Of a stretch of DNA of 64,000 bases, positions 1 through 10,520 are shown piece by piece. The stretch covers positions 62,001 to 126,000 of the forward strand of contig JBBRQC010000002.1 of assembly GCA_038227135.1 (NCBI GenBank), written 5' to 3'. The notes under the pieces were generated by a model. It worked only from the letters and a program-made list of their open reading frames with translations, had not been told where the DNA came from and made no database searches. Position 1 is the stretch's first letter. The number at the start of each line of letters is the position of its first letter. Both the position numbers and the translations under genes were made by a program. This DNA is from UBA4720 sp038227135. Its GTDB lineage: Bacteria; Gemmatimonadota; Gemmatimonadetes; Gemmatimonadales; Gemmatimonadaceae.

Positions 1-2
1 AG

Positions 3-2030
3 CTCGTCACCTGGAACGATGTGAAAACTTCGGTGACGCCCAATCGCGAGGCGCTACCGCTGCCGCAGGTGCGTTGGAGTACGAAGGATCTGGATCTCGC
101 GGTCACCGCGTTCGCCGGTGGTCCAAACGATTCGTCGGTGCTCTACGCCCGCTATAGCGTCACCAACAATTCCAAGAAGTACAAACGACTCGTTCTTTAC
201 CTCGCTATCAGGCCGTTTCAGGTAAACCCACCCTGGCAGTTCCTGAATCTCGCCGGCGGCGTCGCGCGTGTAGACACGATCTCGCTGCAAGGTTCGACGG
301 CGCATGTCACGGGCAACAAGTTCGTGCGCTCGCTCAGCTCGCCGAGTGGGTTTGGAGCGGTGACGTTCAGCGAGGGGAACATCGTGGACTGGCTTCGCGC
401 CGGGAAGCTTCCCAACCCCATTTCCGTCACCGATCCCACCGGTCATGCGTCGGCGGCGTTCGCCTACGAGATCGAGCTCGGCCCCCATGCGACGTCCAGC
501 CCGATCGATATCGCGGTCCCGCTGCACGGCGGAGATCTGAAGCCCGGAACCGCCATGCTTCCCGGACAGGCCGAGCGCATGGTGGCGGCGCAGCTCGAGA
601 AGGCGCAGTCCGATTGGCGCGAGAAACTGGGTAGAGTCGGCATTTCCCTGCCCGCATCGGCATCGCGGTATACGGAGACGATGCGCGCGCAGCTCGCGGA
701 CATCCTGATCAATCGGGACGGCCCCGCGATCCAGCCTGGTTCGCGCTCGTATTCACGGTCGTGGATCCGCGACGGTTCGCTCACCTCGACCGCTCTGCTC
801 CGACTCGGCCACGCCACCGACGTCAAGGATTTCATGGAGTGGTACGCGCAATATCAGTACGACAACGGCAAGGTCCCGTGCTGCGTAGACGAGCACGGCG
901 CGACGCCGGTGCCGGAGAACGATAGCCACGGCGAATTCATCTATTTGGTGGCAGAGTACTATCGTCACACGGGCGACAAGGCTGAGCTGGAGAAGATGTG
1001 GCCGCACGTGGCCAAAGCGGTGGCGTACATGGATTCCCTACGGCACGAACGGATGACGGAGCAGTACACGATTGGCGCCAACAAGGCGTTTTATGGGCTG
1101 TTGCCACAGTCAATATCACACGAAGGCTACAGCGCGAAACCGATGCATTCCTACTGGGATGATTTCTTTGCGCTGCGGGGATTCAAGGATGCGGCGTTCA
1201 TCGCCAAAGAGCTCGACAAACCCGAAGCACCAGCCTTTGCGCAGATCAGGAACAGCTTCCGGGCGAATCTGTTCGAGTCCATCCGGCAGGTCGTGATCAC
1301 GCGCAAAATCGACTACATCCCGGGCTCGGTGGAGCTGGTGGATTTCGACGCGACATCGACAACCATCGCGGTGTCGCCAGTCGGCGAGGCCGGACGCCTG
1401 CCCGGGCCGTTGTTGATGCGCACGTTCGAGAAGTACTTCCAGGGAGCGCGTCTGAGGGCGAATGGGGTCAAGGCATGGGACGCCTACACGCCGTACGAGC
1501 TGCGCACGGTTGGCACGATGGTGCAGCTGGGTCAGCGCGACAAGGCGCACGAGCTGCTGGACTTCTTTTTCACCAGCCAGCGGCCGAGCGAGTGGCACCA
1601 GTGGGCGGAAGTGGTATATCGCGATCCGAAAACGCCAAAATTCATTGGTGACATGCCGCACACGTGGGTGGGCAGCGATTACATCCGGAGCTTTCTCGAC
1701 ATGCTGGCGTTCGAGCGCGAGAGCGACAGCTCGCTCGTGATAGGGGCGGGTGTGAGGGACGATTGGGTGAAGCAGGATCCTGGTGTGCGGGTGAACAATC
1801 TCAGCACCGCGTACGGCGCGCTGTCCTACGACATGCGAGCGACGGGCAACACGGTCATCGTGAATCTGCGCGCGGGAATCAAGCTGCCGCCGGGTGGGAT
1901 CGTCGTGTGGTCCCCATTGTCGCAACCGATTCTCTCGGCGGCAGTCGATGGTGTTCCATCGGCCGTGAAGGGGTCTGAGATCAGAGTTCGTCAGTTGCCG
2001 GCAGTTGTGACTATCCGTTATCCGCGATGA
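3..2030 (+). CDS. Glycosidase-like (alpha/alpha)6-barrel protein, 5' end outside window
   Basis: The reading frame is open to the left edge of the window, so the true start is upstream; the GTG at 21 is internal. About 675 residues are visible. The central part, roughly residues 215-560, resembles six-hairpin glycosidases (GH15/GH63-like): WIRDGSLTSTALLRLGH, then a run of helical repeats with DNDSHGEF-type acidic motifs (PENDSHGEF) and a late WHQWAEVVYRD segment. The N-terminal part looks like a beta-sandwich carbohydrate-binding region. Family membership is inferred from fold-like patterns only, and the substrate is unknown. The convergent GH1 gene and the nearby sugar ABC ATPase make a role in oligosaccharide breakdown plausible. 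Confidence 0.6.
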   Translation, partial: LVTWNDVKTSVTPNREALPLPQVRWSTKDLDLAVTAFAGGPNDSSVLYARYSVTNNSKKYKRLVLYLAIRPFQVNPPWQFLNLAGGVARVDTISLQGSTAHVTGNKFVRSLSSPSGFGAVTFSEGNIVDWLRAGKLPNPISVTDPTGHASAAFAYEIELGPHATSSPIDIAVPLHGGDLKPGTAMLPGQAERMVAAQLEKAQSDWREKLGRVGISLPASASRYTETMRAQLADILINRDGPAIQPGSRSYSRSWIRDGSLTSTALLRLGHATDVKDFMEWYAQYQYDNGKVPCCVDEHGATPVPENDSHGEFIYLVAEYYRHTGDKAELEKMWPHVAKAVAYMDSLRHERMTEQYTIGANKAFYGLLPQSISHEGYSAKPMHSYWDDFFALRGFKDAAFIAKELDKPEAPAFAQIRNSFRANLFESIRQVVITRKIDYIPGSVELVDFDATSTTIAVSPVGEAGRLPGPLLMRTFEKYFQGARLRANGVKAWDAYTPYELRTVGTMVQLGQRDKAHELLDFFFTSQRPSEWHQWAEVVYRDPKTPKFIGDMPHTWVGSDYIRSFLDMLAFERESDSSLVIGAGVRDDWVKQDPGVRVNNLSTAYGALSYDMRATGNTVIVNLRAGIKLPPGGIVVWSPLSQPILSAAVDGVPSAVKGSEIRVRQLPAVVTIRYPR

Positions 2031-2041
2031 TCGATACTACA

Positions 2042-3403
2042 CTACTTCGAAAGAATCCCGCCTTTAGTATCGATCACCGAAGCGTAGTATCGACCCGACG
2101 ACTTGATGGTGCGCTGCTGGGTCGAGTAGTCGACGTGGACGAGACCGAAGCGCTTGGAGTACCCGTGCGACCACTCGTAGTTGTCGAGGAGAGACCACGC
2201 AAAGTATCCCCGCAGATCGACGCCCTTGGCCATCGCATCGTGCGCGGCGCGGAGGTGCTGCCGGTAATACTCGACGCGAAGCGGATCCTCGATACGTCCG
2301 TCGATCGGGTGCGGCGGATCATAGAACGCGGCGCCATTCTCGGTGATGTAAAGCGGCAACTTTCCGTATCGTTCCTTCACCCAGAGCAGAATCTTCGTCA
2401 ACGCCTCGGGATAGACCTCCCAGTGCGTCCCCGTCGTGATGCTGTCGCGCTGCGGAACGGGCTTCACTTTGAATGGCACTCTTTCAGCGTCGTGCCGCTC
2501 GACTTTGCGCGTGTAGTAGTTGATGCCCAGGAAGTCGATCGGCTGCTTGATGACCCGCATGTCTTCATCCGGCCACTCCGGCCACGCCTCGCCAAAGATC
2601 TCCCGCAGCTCGGCAGGGTACTTCCCCATAAAGACGGGATCGAGGTACTGCCGGTTCATGTACGCATCGGTGCGCCGCACCGCCGCCAGATCCTCCGGAG
2701 ACTGCGACGCCGGATATTTGGGCTCCAGGTTCACGACGATGCCGATCTTTCCTTTCTTCGCCGCCTTGCTGGCGCGAAATCTCTGGACGGCGATGCCGTG
2801 AGAACGCAGCACGTTGTGCGTTGCGATCGGCGCCTCGAAAAGATTCGAGTGGCCAGGCGCGAGAACGCCATAGAGATAACCACCGTCGGTAACGACCCAT
2901 GGTTCGTTGATCGTCGCCCACATGTCGACGCGATCGCCGAGGGCGTCGAACATCGTCGTCGCGTAATCACCGAACCATTCGGCGATGTCGCGATTGAGCC
3001 AGCCGCCGCGATCGTCGAGCGCCTCCGGGAGATCCCAGTGATAGAGCGTGGCGTTGGGCTTGATTCCCTTCTTCAGCAGCTCGTCGACGAGTCGCGAGTA
3101 GAAATCGATCCCTTTCTTGTTGACCCGCCCTGTTCCCTCGGGATGGATGCGACCCCACGCAATGCTGAACCGGTACGCATTGAGGCCAAGCTCCGACATG
3201 ATTGCCACATCGTCCTTGTAGCGCCGGTAGTGGTCGCAGGCCACGTCGCCCGTCTCGTTCAGCCAGGTGTTGTCGGGCGTGTGCGAGAAGCGGTGCCAGA
3301 TGCTGCGTCCGGCGCCGTCGGCGGTGGGAGATCCTTCGATTTGATAAGCGGAAGTTGCTGCTCCCCAGAGAAAACCATCGGGGAACATGTATGAGTCGGT
3401 CAT
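2042..3403 (-). CDS. bglA: GH1 family beta-glucosidase
   Basis: This 453-residue protein has the usual GH1 length. It hydrolyses terminal beta-linked glucose or related sugars from oligosaccharides. The catalytic acid/base is in the TINEPW motif (Glu167) and the nucleophile in LYITENG (Glu355). The aglycone-site motif DNYEWSHGYSKRFGL lies near residue 408. The frame extends 47 codons further upstream, but that stretch has no GH1 features, and the ATG at 3403 gives the canonical start MTDSYMFPDGFLWG. No signal peptide is seen, so it is probably cytoplasmic. It is divergent from the sugar ABC ATPase gene with about 110 bp between, which suggests shared regulation. Confidence 0.93.
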   Translation of the reverse strand: MTDSYMFPDGFLWGAATSAYQIEGSPTADGAGRSIWHRFSHTPDNTWLNETGDVACDHYRRYKDDVAIMSELGLNAYRFSIAWGRIHPEGTGRVNKKGIDFYSRLVDELLKKGIKPNATLYHWDLPEALDDRGGWLNRDIAEWFGDYATTMFDALGDRVDMWATINEPWVVTDGGYLYGVLAPGHSNLFEAPIATHNVLRSHGIAVQRFRASKAAKKGKIGIVVNLEPKYPASQSPEDLAAVRRTDAYMNRQYLDPVFMGKYPAELREIFGEAWPEWPDEDMRVIKQPIDFLGINYYTRKVERHDAERVPFKVKPVPQRDSITTGTHWEVYPEALTKILLWVKERYGKLPLYITENGAAFYDPPHPIDGRIEDPLRVEYYRQHLRAAHDAMAKGVDLRGYFAWSLLDNYEWSHGYSKRFGLVHVDYSTQQRTIKSSGRYYASVIDTKGGILSK

Positions 3404-3512
3404 TCGGAATGCGGATGTCTCGGGGAATACGGATGCACCGGAAACCCCCGGATGCTCCGGATACTGCAAATGGAAGAAGGGTAAACGACAGCTGGATGGC
3501 TGAGGCGAAACA

Positions 3513-4619
<1,107 letters not shown>

Positions 4620-4655
4620 AAAGGAAAGCCGCTTCCTGCCGGCCGGAGCGGCAGG

Positions 4656-5048
4656 TCACGCCATGTAGAATTCCCAGGCAATCCGATCCGGGTCCTTGAA
4701 CGCCACGTAATCCTTTCCGAGAGTCTCGTCCCGCTTGGCGCCAGTGTTTTCGATTCCGGCCGCCGACAACGCACTGGCGACGCGTTTGAGCTCTGAAGCA
4801 TCGCTGCACGCCAGCGCGATATGGTCCACACCGATGCGGTGTGGATTGAACTTGTCTCCCTTCGGCATTTCGTCCGTTGGGCCGCGTAGCCCGAATGGAG
4901 TTCCGCCGGCAAGAAACAGGCAAAGATTGTCGGCATCCATCAGGTGTTGGAAGCCCAGGGTGTCGCAGTAGAACTTTTTCGCGCGCTCGAGATTGCTGAC
5001 GCGGAGCGAGATGTGGTGTACGCCGGGGGTCTTCATCTGAATGGCCAT
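4656..5048 (-). CDS. VOC superfamily (glyoxalase-like) protein
   Basis: A 130-residue single-unit vicinal-oxygen-chelate protein. Two beta-alpha-beta-beta-beta modules are visible, starting at VHHISLRVSNL and VDHIALACSD. Candidate metal ligands are His11/His12, His76 and Glu126 (AWEFYMA). The frame continues 19 codons upstream, but the ATG at 5048 has a good AGGAG ribosome site 8 bp away. The reaction cannot be told from sequence; relatives include lactoylglutathione lyase, dioxygenases and resistance proteins. It converges on the ABC ATPase gene. Confidence 0.85.
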   Translation of the reverse strand: MAIQMKTPGVHHISLRVSNLERAKKFYCDTLGFQHLMDADNLCLFLAGGTPFGLRGPTDEMPKGDKFNPHRIGVDHIALACSDASELKRVASALSAAGIENTGAKRDETLGKDYVAFKDPDRIAWEFYMA

Positions 5049-5357
5049 GAATTCCGCTCCTGAAATGAAGGTTTCTCGAATCTGTCGCCGCCTAACCAGT
5101 GTCACAAGCCTGATCGCGGTTGTGCCGATAGCGTCATGCGAAGCTGTCGCACACCTGTCTTTCCCTTCTCAGTGGTCGAAGCGGGAGTCCTTAAGCCCTC
5201 CCAGGAGATAAGGGAGATCCTTCGCCGTTCAAAAGGAGACGTTCACCCCGTTTCACGTACCACCCATTTGCCGGAGATCGTCTTATGTGTGGGGATGAAG
5301 GGTCTTACCGATTGGCACTCCCCATTCAAGCCAACGGTTCCATGCAACGGAGGAATC
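5049..5357. other. Intergenic stretch between the VOC gene and a lipoprotein gene
   Basis: About 310 bp separating divergent genes. It must hold both promoters. I see no convincing RNA structure, repeat or small gene here. The frame of the downstream lipoprotein is open through part of this region, but the predicted extension is not protein-like and lacks a ribosome site. Confidence 0.4.
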
Positions 5358-6155
5358 ATGACTGTTCGATTTCTGCAAAATATGAAGATGCTTGCCGGCG
5401 TCGCGTTCGCCGGCACGATTGGCGCATGCTCAGGCGACCTTACCGGGTCGAATCTGCATCCAGTGAAGCTGTCTGTCACCAGCAGCGTGCTGTCCGCTCC
5501 GATGCCTACTTCCGCGATGCGGTCGAGCCTCGCGGTGGGCTCCGCGAGCAATCTCACCATCACGAAAGTGCAGCTTGTGATGGACAAGATCGAACTGAAC
5601 GACGGCGAAACCACCAACTGCGTCGATGAGATCGAAGCTGCCGGCGACGATCACGCCCAGGTGGGCACCGAGTGCGAAGATGTCTCCCGCGATCCTGTGC
5701 TGGTAGACATTCCTGTTGACGGAACGCTGCAGACAGCGCTCAACGTTCCGCTCGCAGCTGGCACCTATTCAAGGCTCGAGGCGAAGCTGGAGCCGGCGCG
5801 GGAGACTGCCACGGCGTTCAACACCGCCAACGCGAACCTGGTGGGCAAGAGCGTCCGTGTCGAAGGTACCTACGGAAGTGCGGCCACTCCGTTCGTGTTT
5901 ACTTCGTCGGTCAGAGCAGGACTCGAGATGTCGTTCAACCCGCCGCTCATTATCGATGCCACCACCACGAATGCCACCGTCAGTATCGACGTTGCGAAAT
6001 GGTTTGTGGACAGTTCGAACAACGCAATTGACCCGAGCTCAGCCACTCCGGGGAGTGCTGCTCTTCAAACGATCGAAGACAACATCCGCCGCTCGTTCCA
6101 TGCATTCGAAGACGACCACGAGTCGGGAATCGATGATCACAGTGGTCATCGCTAG
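5358..6155 (+). CDS. DUF4382-like secreted lipoprotein
   Basis: A 265-residue exported protein of unknown function. The start at 5358 is preceded by CGGAGGA and gives a lipoprotein signal ending GTIGAC, with Cys24 as the likely lipidated residue. The mature part is beta-rich: an early segment about a derived quantity (VQLVMDKIELND), an acidic middle, a YSRLEAKLEP-type strand, and a C-terminal half ending in a His/Asp-rich tail (DDHESGIDDHSGH). This layout is like DUF4382 proteins of environmental bacteria, but the match is by eye. A strong terminator follows directly. Confidence 0.65.
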   Translation: MTVRFLQNMKMLAGVAFAGTIGACSGDLTGSNLHPVKLSVTSSVLSAPMPTSAMRSSLAVGSASNLTITKVQLVMDKIELNDGETTNCVDEIEAAGDDHAQVGTECEDVSRDPVLVDIPVDGTLQTALNVPLAAGTYSRLEAKLEPARETATAFNTANANLVGKSVRVEGTYGSAATPFVFTSSVRAGLEMSFNPPLIIDATTTNATVSIDVAKWFVDSSNNAIDPSSATPGSAALQTIEDNIRRSFHAFEDDHESGIDDHSGHR

Positions 6156-6187
6156 GAATCGTCAGAACTCAAGGCGTTATACGGAGG

Positions 6188-6216
6188 CGGGGGCATCGAA
6201 AGATGCCCCCGTTTTC
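6188..6216 (+). terminator. Rho-independent terminator of the DUF4382-like gene
   Basis: A 10-bp GC-rich stem (CGGGGGCATC paired with GATGCCCCCG) closes a GAAA tetraloop and is followed by GTTTTCTTTTT. It belongs to a recurring set of GAAA-loop terminators in this window. Confidence 0.9.
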
Positions 6217-6275
6217 TTTTTGATTACGGTCGGGGAGGGAGTTGTGTGACGATGTTCTGACGCGCCCGGTTATCA

Positions 6276-6512
6276 ATGGTGCACTCACACCCCAACCACA
6301 TGACGCCCCCCACGATCTCCACGCGCTCGCGTTGCATCTGCCTTACTCTCTTCTGCGTCGCGCTCGGTGGCTGCGCTGGCGCACACGCCGCCAAGACCCA
6401 CGCCCGAACGATGAAACCGGCGCATAGCTGGCCTCGCTCATACTCGGCGCCTCAGCGGGGGCCCCGAGCGCAAAAAGAGATCAAACCGCTGGTGGGCGAG
6501 TTGATGGCCTAA
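6276..6512 (+). CDS. Possible small lipoprotein
   Basis: A 78-codon frame with a lipoprotein-like signal (LFCVALGGC, Cys near residue 33); an ATG at 6300 would give a better-proportioned signal. There is no clear ribosome site, the mature part is short and low in order, and an overlapping frame of similar length exists. It converges with the next gene and overlaps it by 4 bp. It may be spurious. Confidence 0.3.
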   Translation: MVHSHPNHMTPPTISTRSRCICLTLFCVALGGCAGAHAAKTHARTMKPAHSWPRSYSAPQRGPRAQKEIKPLVGELMA

Positions 6513-7207
6513 GGTCTCGACGCCGCCGCCAGCTTTGCGCCATACTGCTGCACCTCGGCCAGAAGCGTCGCCACTTTTTGGCGTTCCCCATCGTTTTCGA
6601 ATTTCGCGCTGTTTGCCGTGTCATCGTAGGATACGTGCGAGCCGAGCGATGCGAGGTAGTAGTGGAGACGGAGGGCGGCCTGTCCGTAGGCCTGGCCGTA
6701 CTCGAACATCTGGAGATTGGCCGCGCGCTTTGATGCGAACCCGCCCTGTATTCCCTTGAGCACGTCAGCAGAGTCCGCCGATTCCATTCGCGACTCGATC
6801 GCCGTGATGCTGGCGATACTGTCCATCAGCGCGGGATACCGCTCTCGCGCCGTCTCGAGATAACGGAGATAGCCAAGGAAATAAGTTTCGACGGACGGGT
6901 ACGCGGCAGCGTCCGCGATGTATCTCGCTCCAGGCCACTCCCTTGGCAGTATTTCGATGTCGGCCCCCTGCTCAATTGCCATTTTGTGCTGGGCGTCGGC
7001 AAACCGCTCGGAATACTTTCTGAGGAACCAGGCGACCTTGCCATTTGGACCTTCGGGCGGCGTGTCCTCGCCGGCGACGGATGGCAGAGCTCGATGGTCC
7101 GTCCTGTGGCTCCTGATGAAAAAGAACAGGGCGGCCAGAATCAGCGTGCCAAACAGGATCGCCACGATCCGGGTTTTCGAGGTCTTCGGTTCGGGGGTGG
7201 TGCCCAT
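6509..7207 (-). CDS. Membrane-anchored protein of unknown function
   Basis: A 232-residue protein with a short cytoplasmic N-terminus and one transmembrane helix (about residues 13-32, IVAILFGTLILAALFFFI). The rest is a largely helical periplasmic domain with no motif I recognise. It lies divergent from the GMC oxidoreductase gene. Confidence 0.6.
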   Translation of the reverse strand: MGTTPEPKTSKTRIVAILFGTLILAALFFFIRSHRTDHRALPSVAGEDTPPEGPNGKVAWFLRKYSERFADAQHKMAIEQGADIEILPREWPGARYIADAAAYPSVETYFLGYLRYLETARERYPALMDSIASITAIESRMESADSADVLKGIQGGFASKRAANLQMFEYGQAYGQAALRLHYYLASLGSHVSYDDTANSAKFENDGERQKVATLLAEVQQYGAKLAAASRP

Positions 7208-7351
7208 TCGGCCGCTTACGGGAAAGGGAGGGAGAAATCCGGCGAAGGGAGAGGCTTCGGATGACGAGCCCGGAACCCTGGTGGCAACCGGTAGCCCATC
7301 CGGCGTCCGCGCGACATATTCCCATCCTCAACGCCCCTAAACGAGGACGTG

Positions 7352-9031
7352 ATGTCGGACACGAATTACGATGCGATTGTCGTAGGATCAGGGATCTCCG
7401 GCGGGTGGGCCGCCAAGGAGCTCACCGAAAAGGGTCTACGCGTACTCATGCTCGAGCGCGGCAAGAACATCGAGCACATCAAGGATTACGTCAACGCGAC
7501 AAAAGGTCCGTGGGAGTACGCGCACCGCGGCGGGCGAACCCGCGCGATGGAGGAGCTGTACCCAGTCCTCAAGCGCGATTACCCGCTCAACGAGACGAAT
7601 CTCGATTATTGGGCCTCCGACAAGGATTCGCCCTACACCGAGGTAAAGCGCTTCGACTGGTACCGCGGATATCACGTCGGCGGACGCTCGTTGATGTGGG
7701 GGCGCCAGAGCTACCGATGGAGCGACTTCGACTTCGAGGCGAACGCCAAGGACGGAATCGCCATCGACTGGCCGATCCGGTATAACGACCTCGCGCCATG
7801 GTATGACCACGTAGAGAAGCACGCCGGCATCAACGGCACGCACGAGAACATGCCGCAGCTGCCCGATGGACAATTCCTTCCGCCGATGCAGCTCAATTGC
7901 GGGGAACAAGCCGTCGCGGACATTGCGAACAAGAAGTTCGGACCGCACCGGCGCATCATACCGGGCCGCAGCGCAAATCTCACTCAGGCACACAAGGGCA
8001 GGACGCAGTGCCAGTTCCGCGATGCGTGCTGGCTTGGCTGTCCCTACGGCGCGTACTTCAGCACCCAGTCGTCCACCCTGCCTCCCGCGATGGCAACCGG
8101 CCGGCTAACACTGAAGCCGTGGTCGATCGTCACCGAGGTCATCTACGACAAGGACAAGAAGCGCGCGACCGGTGTGCGGGTCATGGATGCGCTAACCAAC
8201 CAGATGACGGACTACAACTCGAAGGTGGTCTTCCTCTGCGCCTCCACTCTCAACAGCGCATGGCTGCTCATGCGCTCGGCGACCGACGTGTGGCCGGGTG
8301 GGTTGGGAAGCAGTTCCGGCGAACTCGGGCACAACCTGATGGATCACCACTTCCGTGCTGGCGCGAACGGTAAGCTCGTCGGTCTGGAGGACAAGTATTA
8401 TCACGGCCGGCGCCCGAACGGCTTCTACATTCCGCGCTACCAGAACCTGTTCGGCGACAAGCGGCCGTATCTGCGCGGCTTCGGCTATCAGGGAGGAGCG
8501 GGACGCGAGGGCTGGGGACGCGGAATCGCGGAGCTCGGCGTGGGTGGCGACTTCAAGGACGCGATTTCGTTACCGGGAGATTGGACCATCGGCGCGACAG
8601 CGTTCGGCGAGATGCTGCCGAACCACGCAAACATGGCTTCGCTCGATCCGACCAAGAAGGACAAGTGGGGGCTGCCGGTGCTCAAGATCGACTGCGCGAC
8701 CGGCGAGAACGAGCGTCTGATGCGGCGCGACATGCAGGTCGACATGGCGGAATTGCTGGAACAGTCCGGAGTGAAAGACGTCACCGTCTACGACGCCGGA
8801 TCTTTTCCGGGGATGGGAATCCATGAGATGGGAACGGCCCGCATGGGCAAGGATCCGAAGACTTCAATTCTCAATTCTCACAACCAGGTCTGGGACGCGC
8901 AGAACGTGTTCGTCACGGATGGATCCTGCATGGCGTCCACCGCGTGTCAGAACCCTTCACTCACCTATATGGCGCTCACTGCCCGCGCGGCCGACTTCGC
9001 GGTGCAGGAACTGAAGCGCCAGAACCTCTGA
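7352..9031 (+). CDS. GMC family oxidoreductase (FAD-dependent dehydrogenase)
   Basis: This 559-residue enzyme oxidises an alcohol or sugar group using FAD. The N-terminal Rossmann motif is DAIVVGSGISGGWAAKEL with the acidic LMLERG end of strand 2. The C-terminal active-site region has HEMGTARMG and CQNPSLTYMALTARAADF, where the conserved His and Asn are seen. A GTG codon lies directly before the chosen ATG; GAGGA at 7343-7347 fits the ATG better. The next gene encodes a Tat-type small subunit, as in gluconate 2-dehydrogenase and sugar dehydrogenase complexes. This subunit has no signal of its own, so it may be exported with its partner. The substrate is unknown. Confidence 0.92.
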   Translation: MSDTNYDAIVVGSGISGGWAAKELTEKGLRVLMLERGKNIEHIKDYVNATKGPWEYAHRGGRTRAMEELYPVLKRDYPLNETNLDYWASDKDSPYTEVKRFDWYRGYHVGGRSLMWGRQSYRWSDFDFEANAKDGIAIDWPIRYNDLAPWYDHVEKHAGINGTHENMPQLPDGQFLPPMQLNCGEQAVADIANKKFGPHRRIIPGRSANLTQAHKGRTQCQFRDACWLGCPYGAYFSTQSSTLPPAMATGRLTLKPWSIVTEVIYDKDKKRATGVRVMDALTNQMTDYNSKVVFLCASTLNSAWLLMRSATDVWPGGLGSSSGELGHNLMDHHFRAGANGKLVGLEDKYYHGRRPNGFYIPRYQNLFGDKRPYLRGFGYQGGAGREGWGRGIAELGVGGDFKDAISLPGDWTIGATAFGEMLPNHANMASLDPTKKDKWGLPVLKIDCATGENERLMRRDMQVDMAELLEQSGVKDVTVYDAGSFPGMGIHEMGTARMGKDPKTSILNSHNQVWDAQNVFVTDGSCMASTACQNPSLTYMALTARAADFAVQELKRQNL

Positions 9032-9044
9032 TCGGAGCAAATCG

Positions 9045-9764
9045 ATGATTGACAGCAACGACACCTTGATCGAGTACACTCCGGAGATGATCACCCGTCG
9101 TGAGGCCGTGGCGCGAGTGGCCGCGCTCCTCGGCGGAGTCGCTCTGATTGGAGGAAGCGCCCTGATCACGGGGTGCCGTACCGAGAAGACTGACGTACCC
9201 TTCACGCCGTTCACGCCGGACGACGTCGCATATCTCGACGAAATCGCGGATACGATTCTGCCCACTACGAGCACGCCCGGCGCGAAGGCGGCCAGGACGG
9301 GCGAGTTGATGGCGCGGATCGTCACCGACAGCTACAGCCTGGAAGATCAGAAGACTTTCCGCGCGGGCATGGTGAAGCTGGACGAGGCCAGCAAGGACAA
9401 GAACGGCGGCAAAACTTTCATGCAGGCGACGCCTGAGCAGCGTCTGGCGTTGCTCAAGACGCTCGACAAGGAGCAGTTCGATTACTCGGAGAAGCACCGC
9501 CTCGATCAGCTCAGGAAGTCGAAGGAGTTTCTTGCGCAGGCGGTCCAGGAGAACGCGCCGAAAACGGAATCGCAGCAGGCGACGGCCGCCAGCGATCAGC
9601 CACCGAACCGCTACTTCAGAATGATGAAGGAGCTATCGCTGCTCGGATATTTTACGTCCGAGATCGGCTGCACCCAGGCGCAGGTTTACGAGGAAGCTCC
9701 GGGTCGCTACGATCCCTGCTTGCCGTACACACCCGGGCAAAAAGCGTGGGCCTCGCACGCTTGA
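9045..9764 (+). CDS. Gluconate 2-dehydrogenase subunit 3 family protein
   Basis: A 239-residue partner of the upstream GMC oxidoreductase, 13 bp after it. The N-terminus carries a twin-arginine motif (ITRREAVARVAALLGG, Arg18-Arg19) followed by a hydrophobic stretch that ends in a lipobox-like LITGC (Cys44). The domain start FTPDDVAYLDEIADTILP is typical of the gluconate_2-dh3 family. These small subunits help export and stabilise the FAD subunit; a cytochrome subunit is not seen here. An AUG with GGAG 9 bp upstream supports the start. Confidence 0.9.
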   Translation: MIDSNDTLIEYTPEMITRREAVARVAALLGGVALIGGSALITGCRTEKTDVPFTPFTPDDVAYLDEIADTILPTTSTPGAKAARTGELMARIVTDSYSLEDQKTFRAGMVKLDEASKDKNGGKTFMQATPEQRLALLKTLDKEQFDYSEKHRLDQLRKSKEFLAQAVQENAPKTESQQATAASDQPPNRYFRMMKELSLLGYFTSEIGCTQAQVYEEAPGRYDPCLPYTPGQKAWASHA

Positions 9765-9896
9765 TCTAAGCGTAGATCGAGCGGCGAAGCTCGCCTTGCA
9801 GTAATGTTGTCGTAAGTGAACGTGAGTTTCTTTGCGCCAGCCGCTCCCGTCGCACTAAAAATGCGACGATGTGGCCGTTCAACCCTCTAGGCGCAT

Positions 9897-10520
9897 ATGC
9901 GATCACTCGTTCCCATACTCGTAATCTTCGGCGTCGCCTGCACGGCAAAGGATTCGGGCACAACCGTCCGATCCGATACGACGTCAACCACTGCGTCGTC
10001 GAGCACTGAAACCGCGATCAGCTCTACTGAGACGGCTGTGGCGCCCGAGGTCAATCCACCCGGGGACATTCCTGATAGCCAGGCTTTCGTCAAATACCCC
10101 AACACTACCGGCGGCTACCAGCTCGAAGTTCCGGAGGGCTGGGGTCGCTCCGAAGGCGGTGCCGACGTCACCTTCGTCGATAAGTTCGATGGCGTAAAGG
10201 TCCACGTTCCTTCTGCCTCTGCCGCGCCGACGATCGCCACCGTGCGGACCAACGAGGTAAGAGACATCCAGTCACAGGGTCACGCCGTCACGATCACCGG
10301 CGTTTCACAGGTTGGTCTGCCGGGCGGCAAGGCGATCGTCATCAAGTACACGTCGAACTCCGATCCGAATTCGGTCACCAACAAGCAGGTTCGCCTGGAA
10401 AACGTGACTTACCTCTTTTACAGGAACGGAAAGGAAGCGATGCTCACGATGTGGGCACCGCTGGGCGCGGACAACGTTGATCAGTGGAACCGGATGGCCA
10501 ACAGCTTCCACTGGTTGTGA
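9897..10520 (+). CDS. PsbP/LpqN-like lipoprotein, first gene of an ABC operon
   Basis: A 207-residue protein with a short signal ending FGVAC (Cys15) and then a Thr/Ser-rich linker. The core (YQLEVPEGWGRSEGG ... VTYLFYRNGKEAMLTMWAP ... QWNRMANSFHW) resembles the PsbP-like fold used by small exported lipoproteins. Its TGA overlaps the GTG of the next gene (GTGA), so it is translationally coupled to the ABC genes. It probably serves as an extracytoplasmic partner of that transporter; this is inference. Confidence 0.7.
   Translation: MRSLVPILVIFGVACTAKDSGTTVRSDTTSTTASSSTETAISSTETAVAPEVNPPGDIPDSQAFVKYPNTTGGYQLEVPEGWGRSEGGADVTFVDKFDGVKVHVPSASAAPTIATVRTNEVRDIQSQGHAVTITGVSQVGLPGGKAIVIKYTSNSDPNSVTNKQVRLENVTYLFYRNGKEAMLTMWAPLGADNVDQWNRMANSFHWL

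Noticed and set aside
2027..3394. Long plus-strand frame (455 codons) over the beta-glucosidase gene
   Set aside because: It is antisense to a clear GH1 enzyme and has an Arg/Val/Asp-rich composition typical of GC-rich shadow frames.
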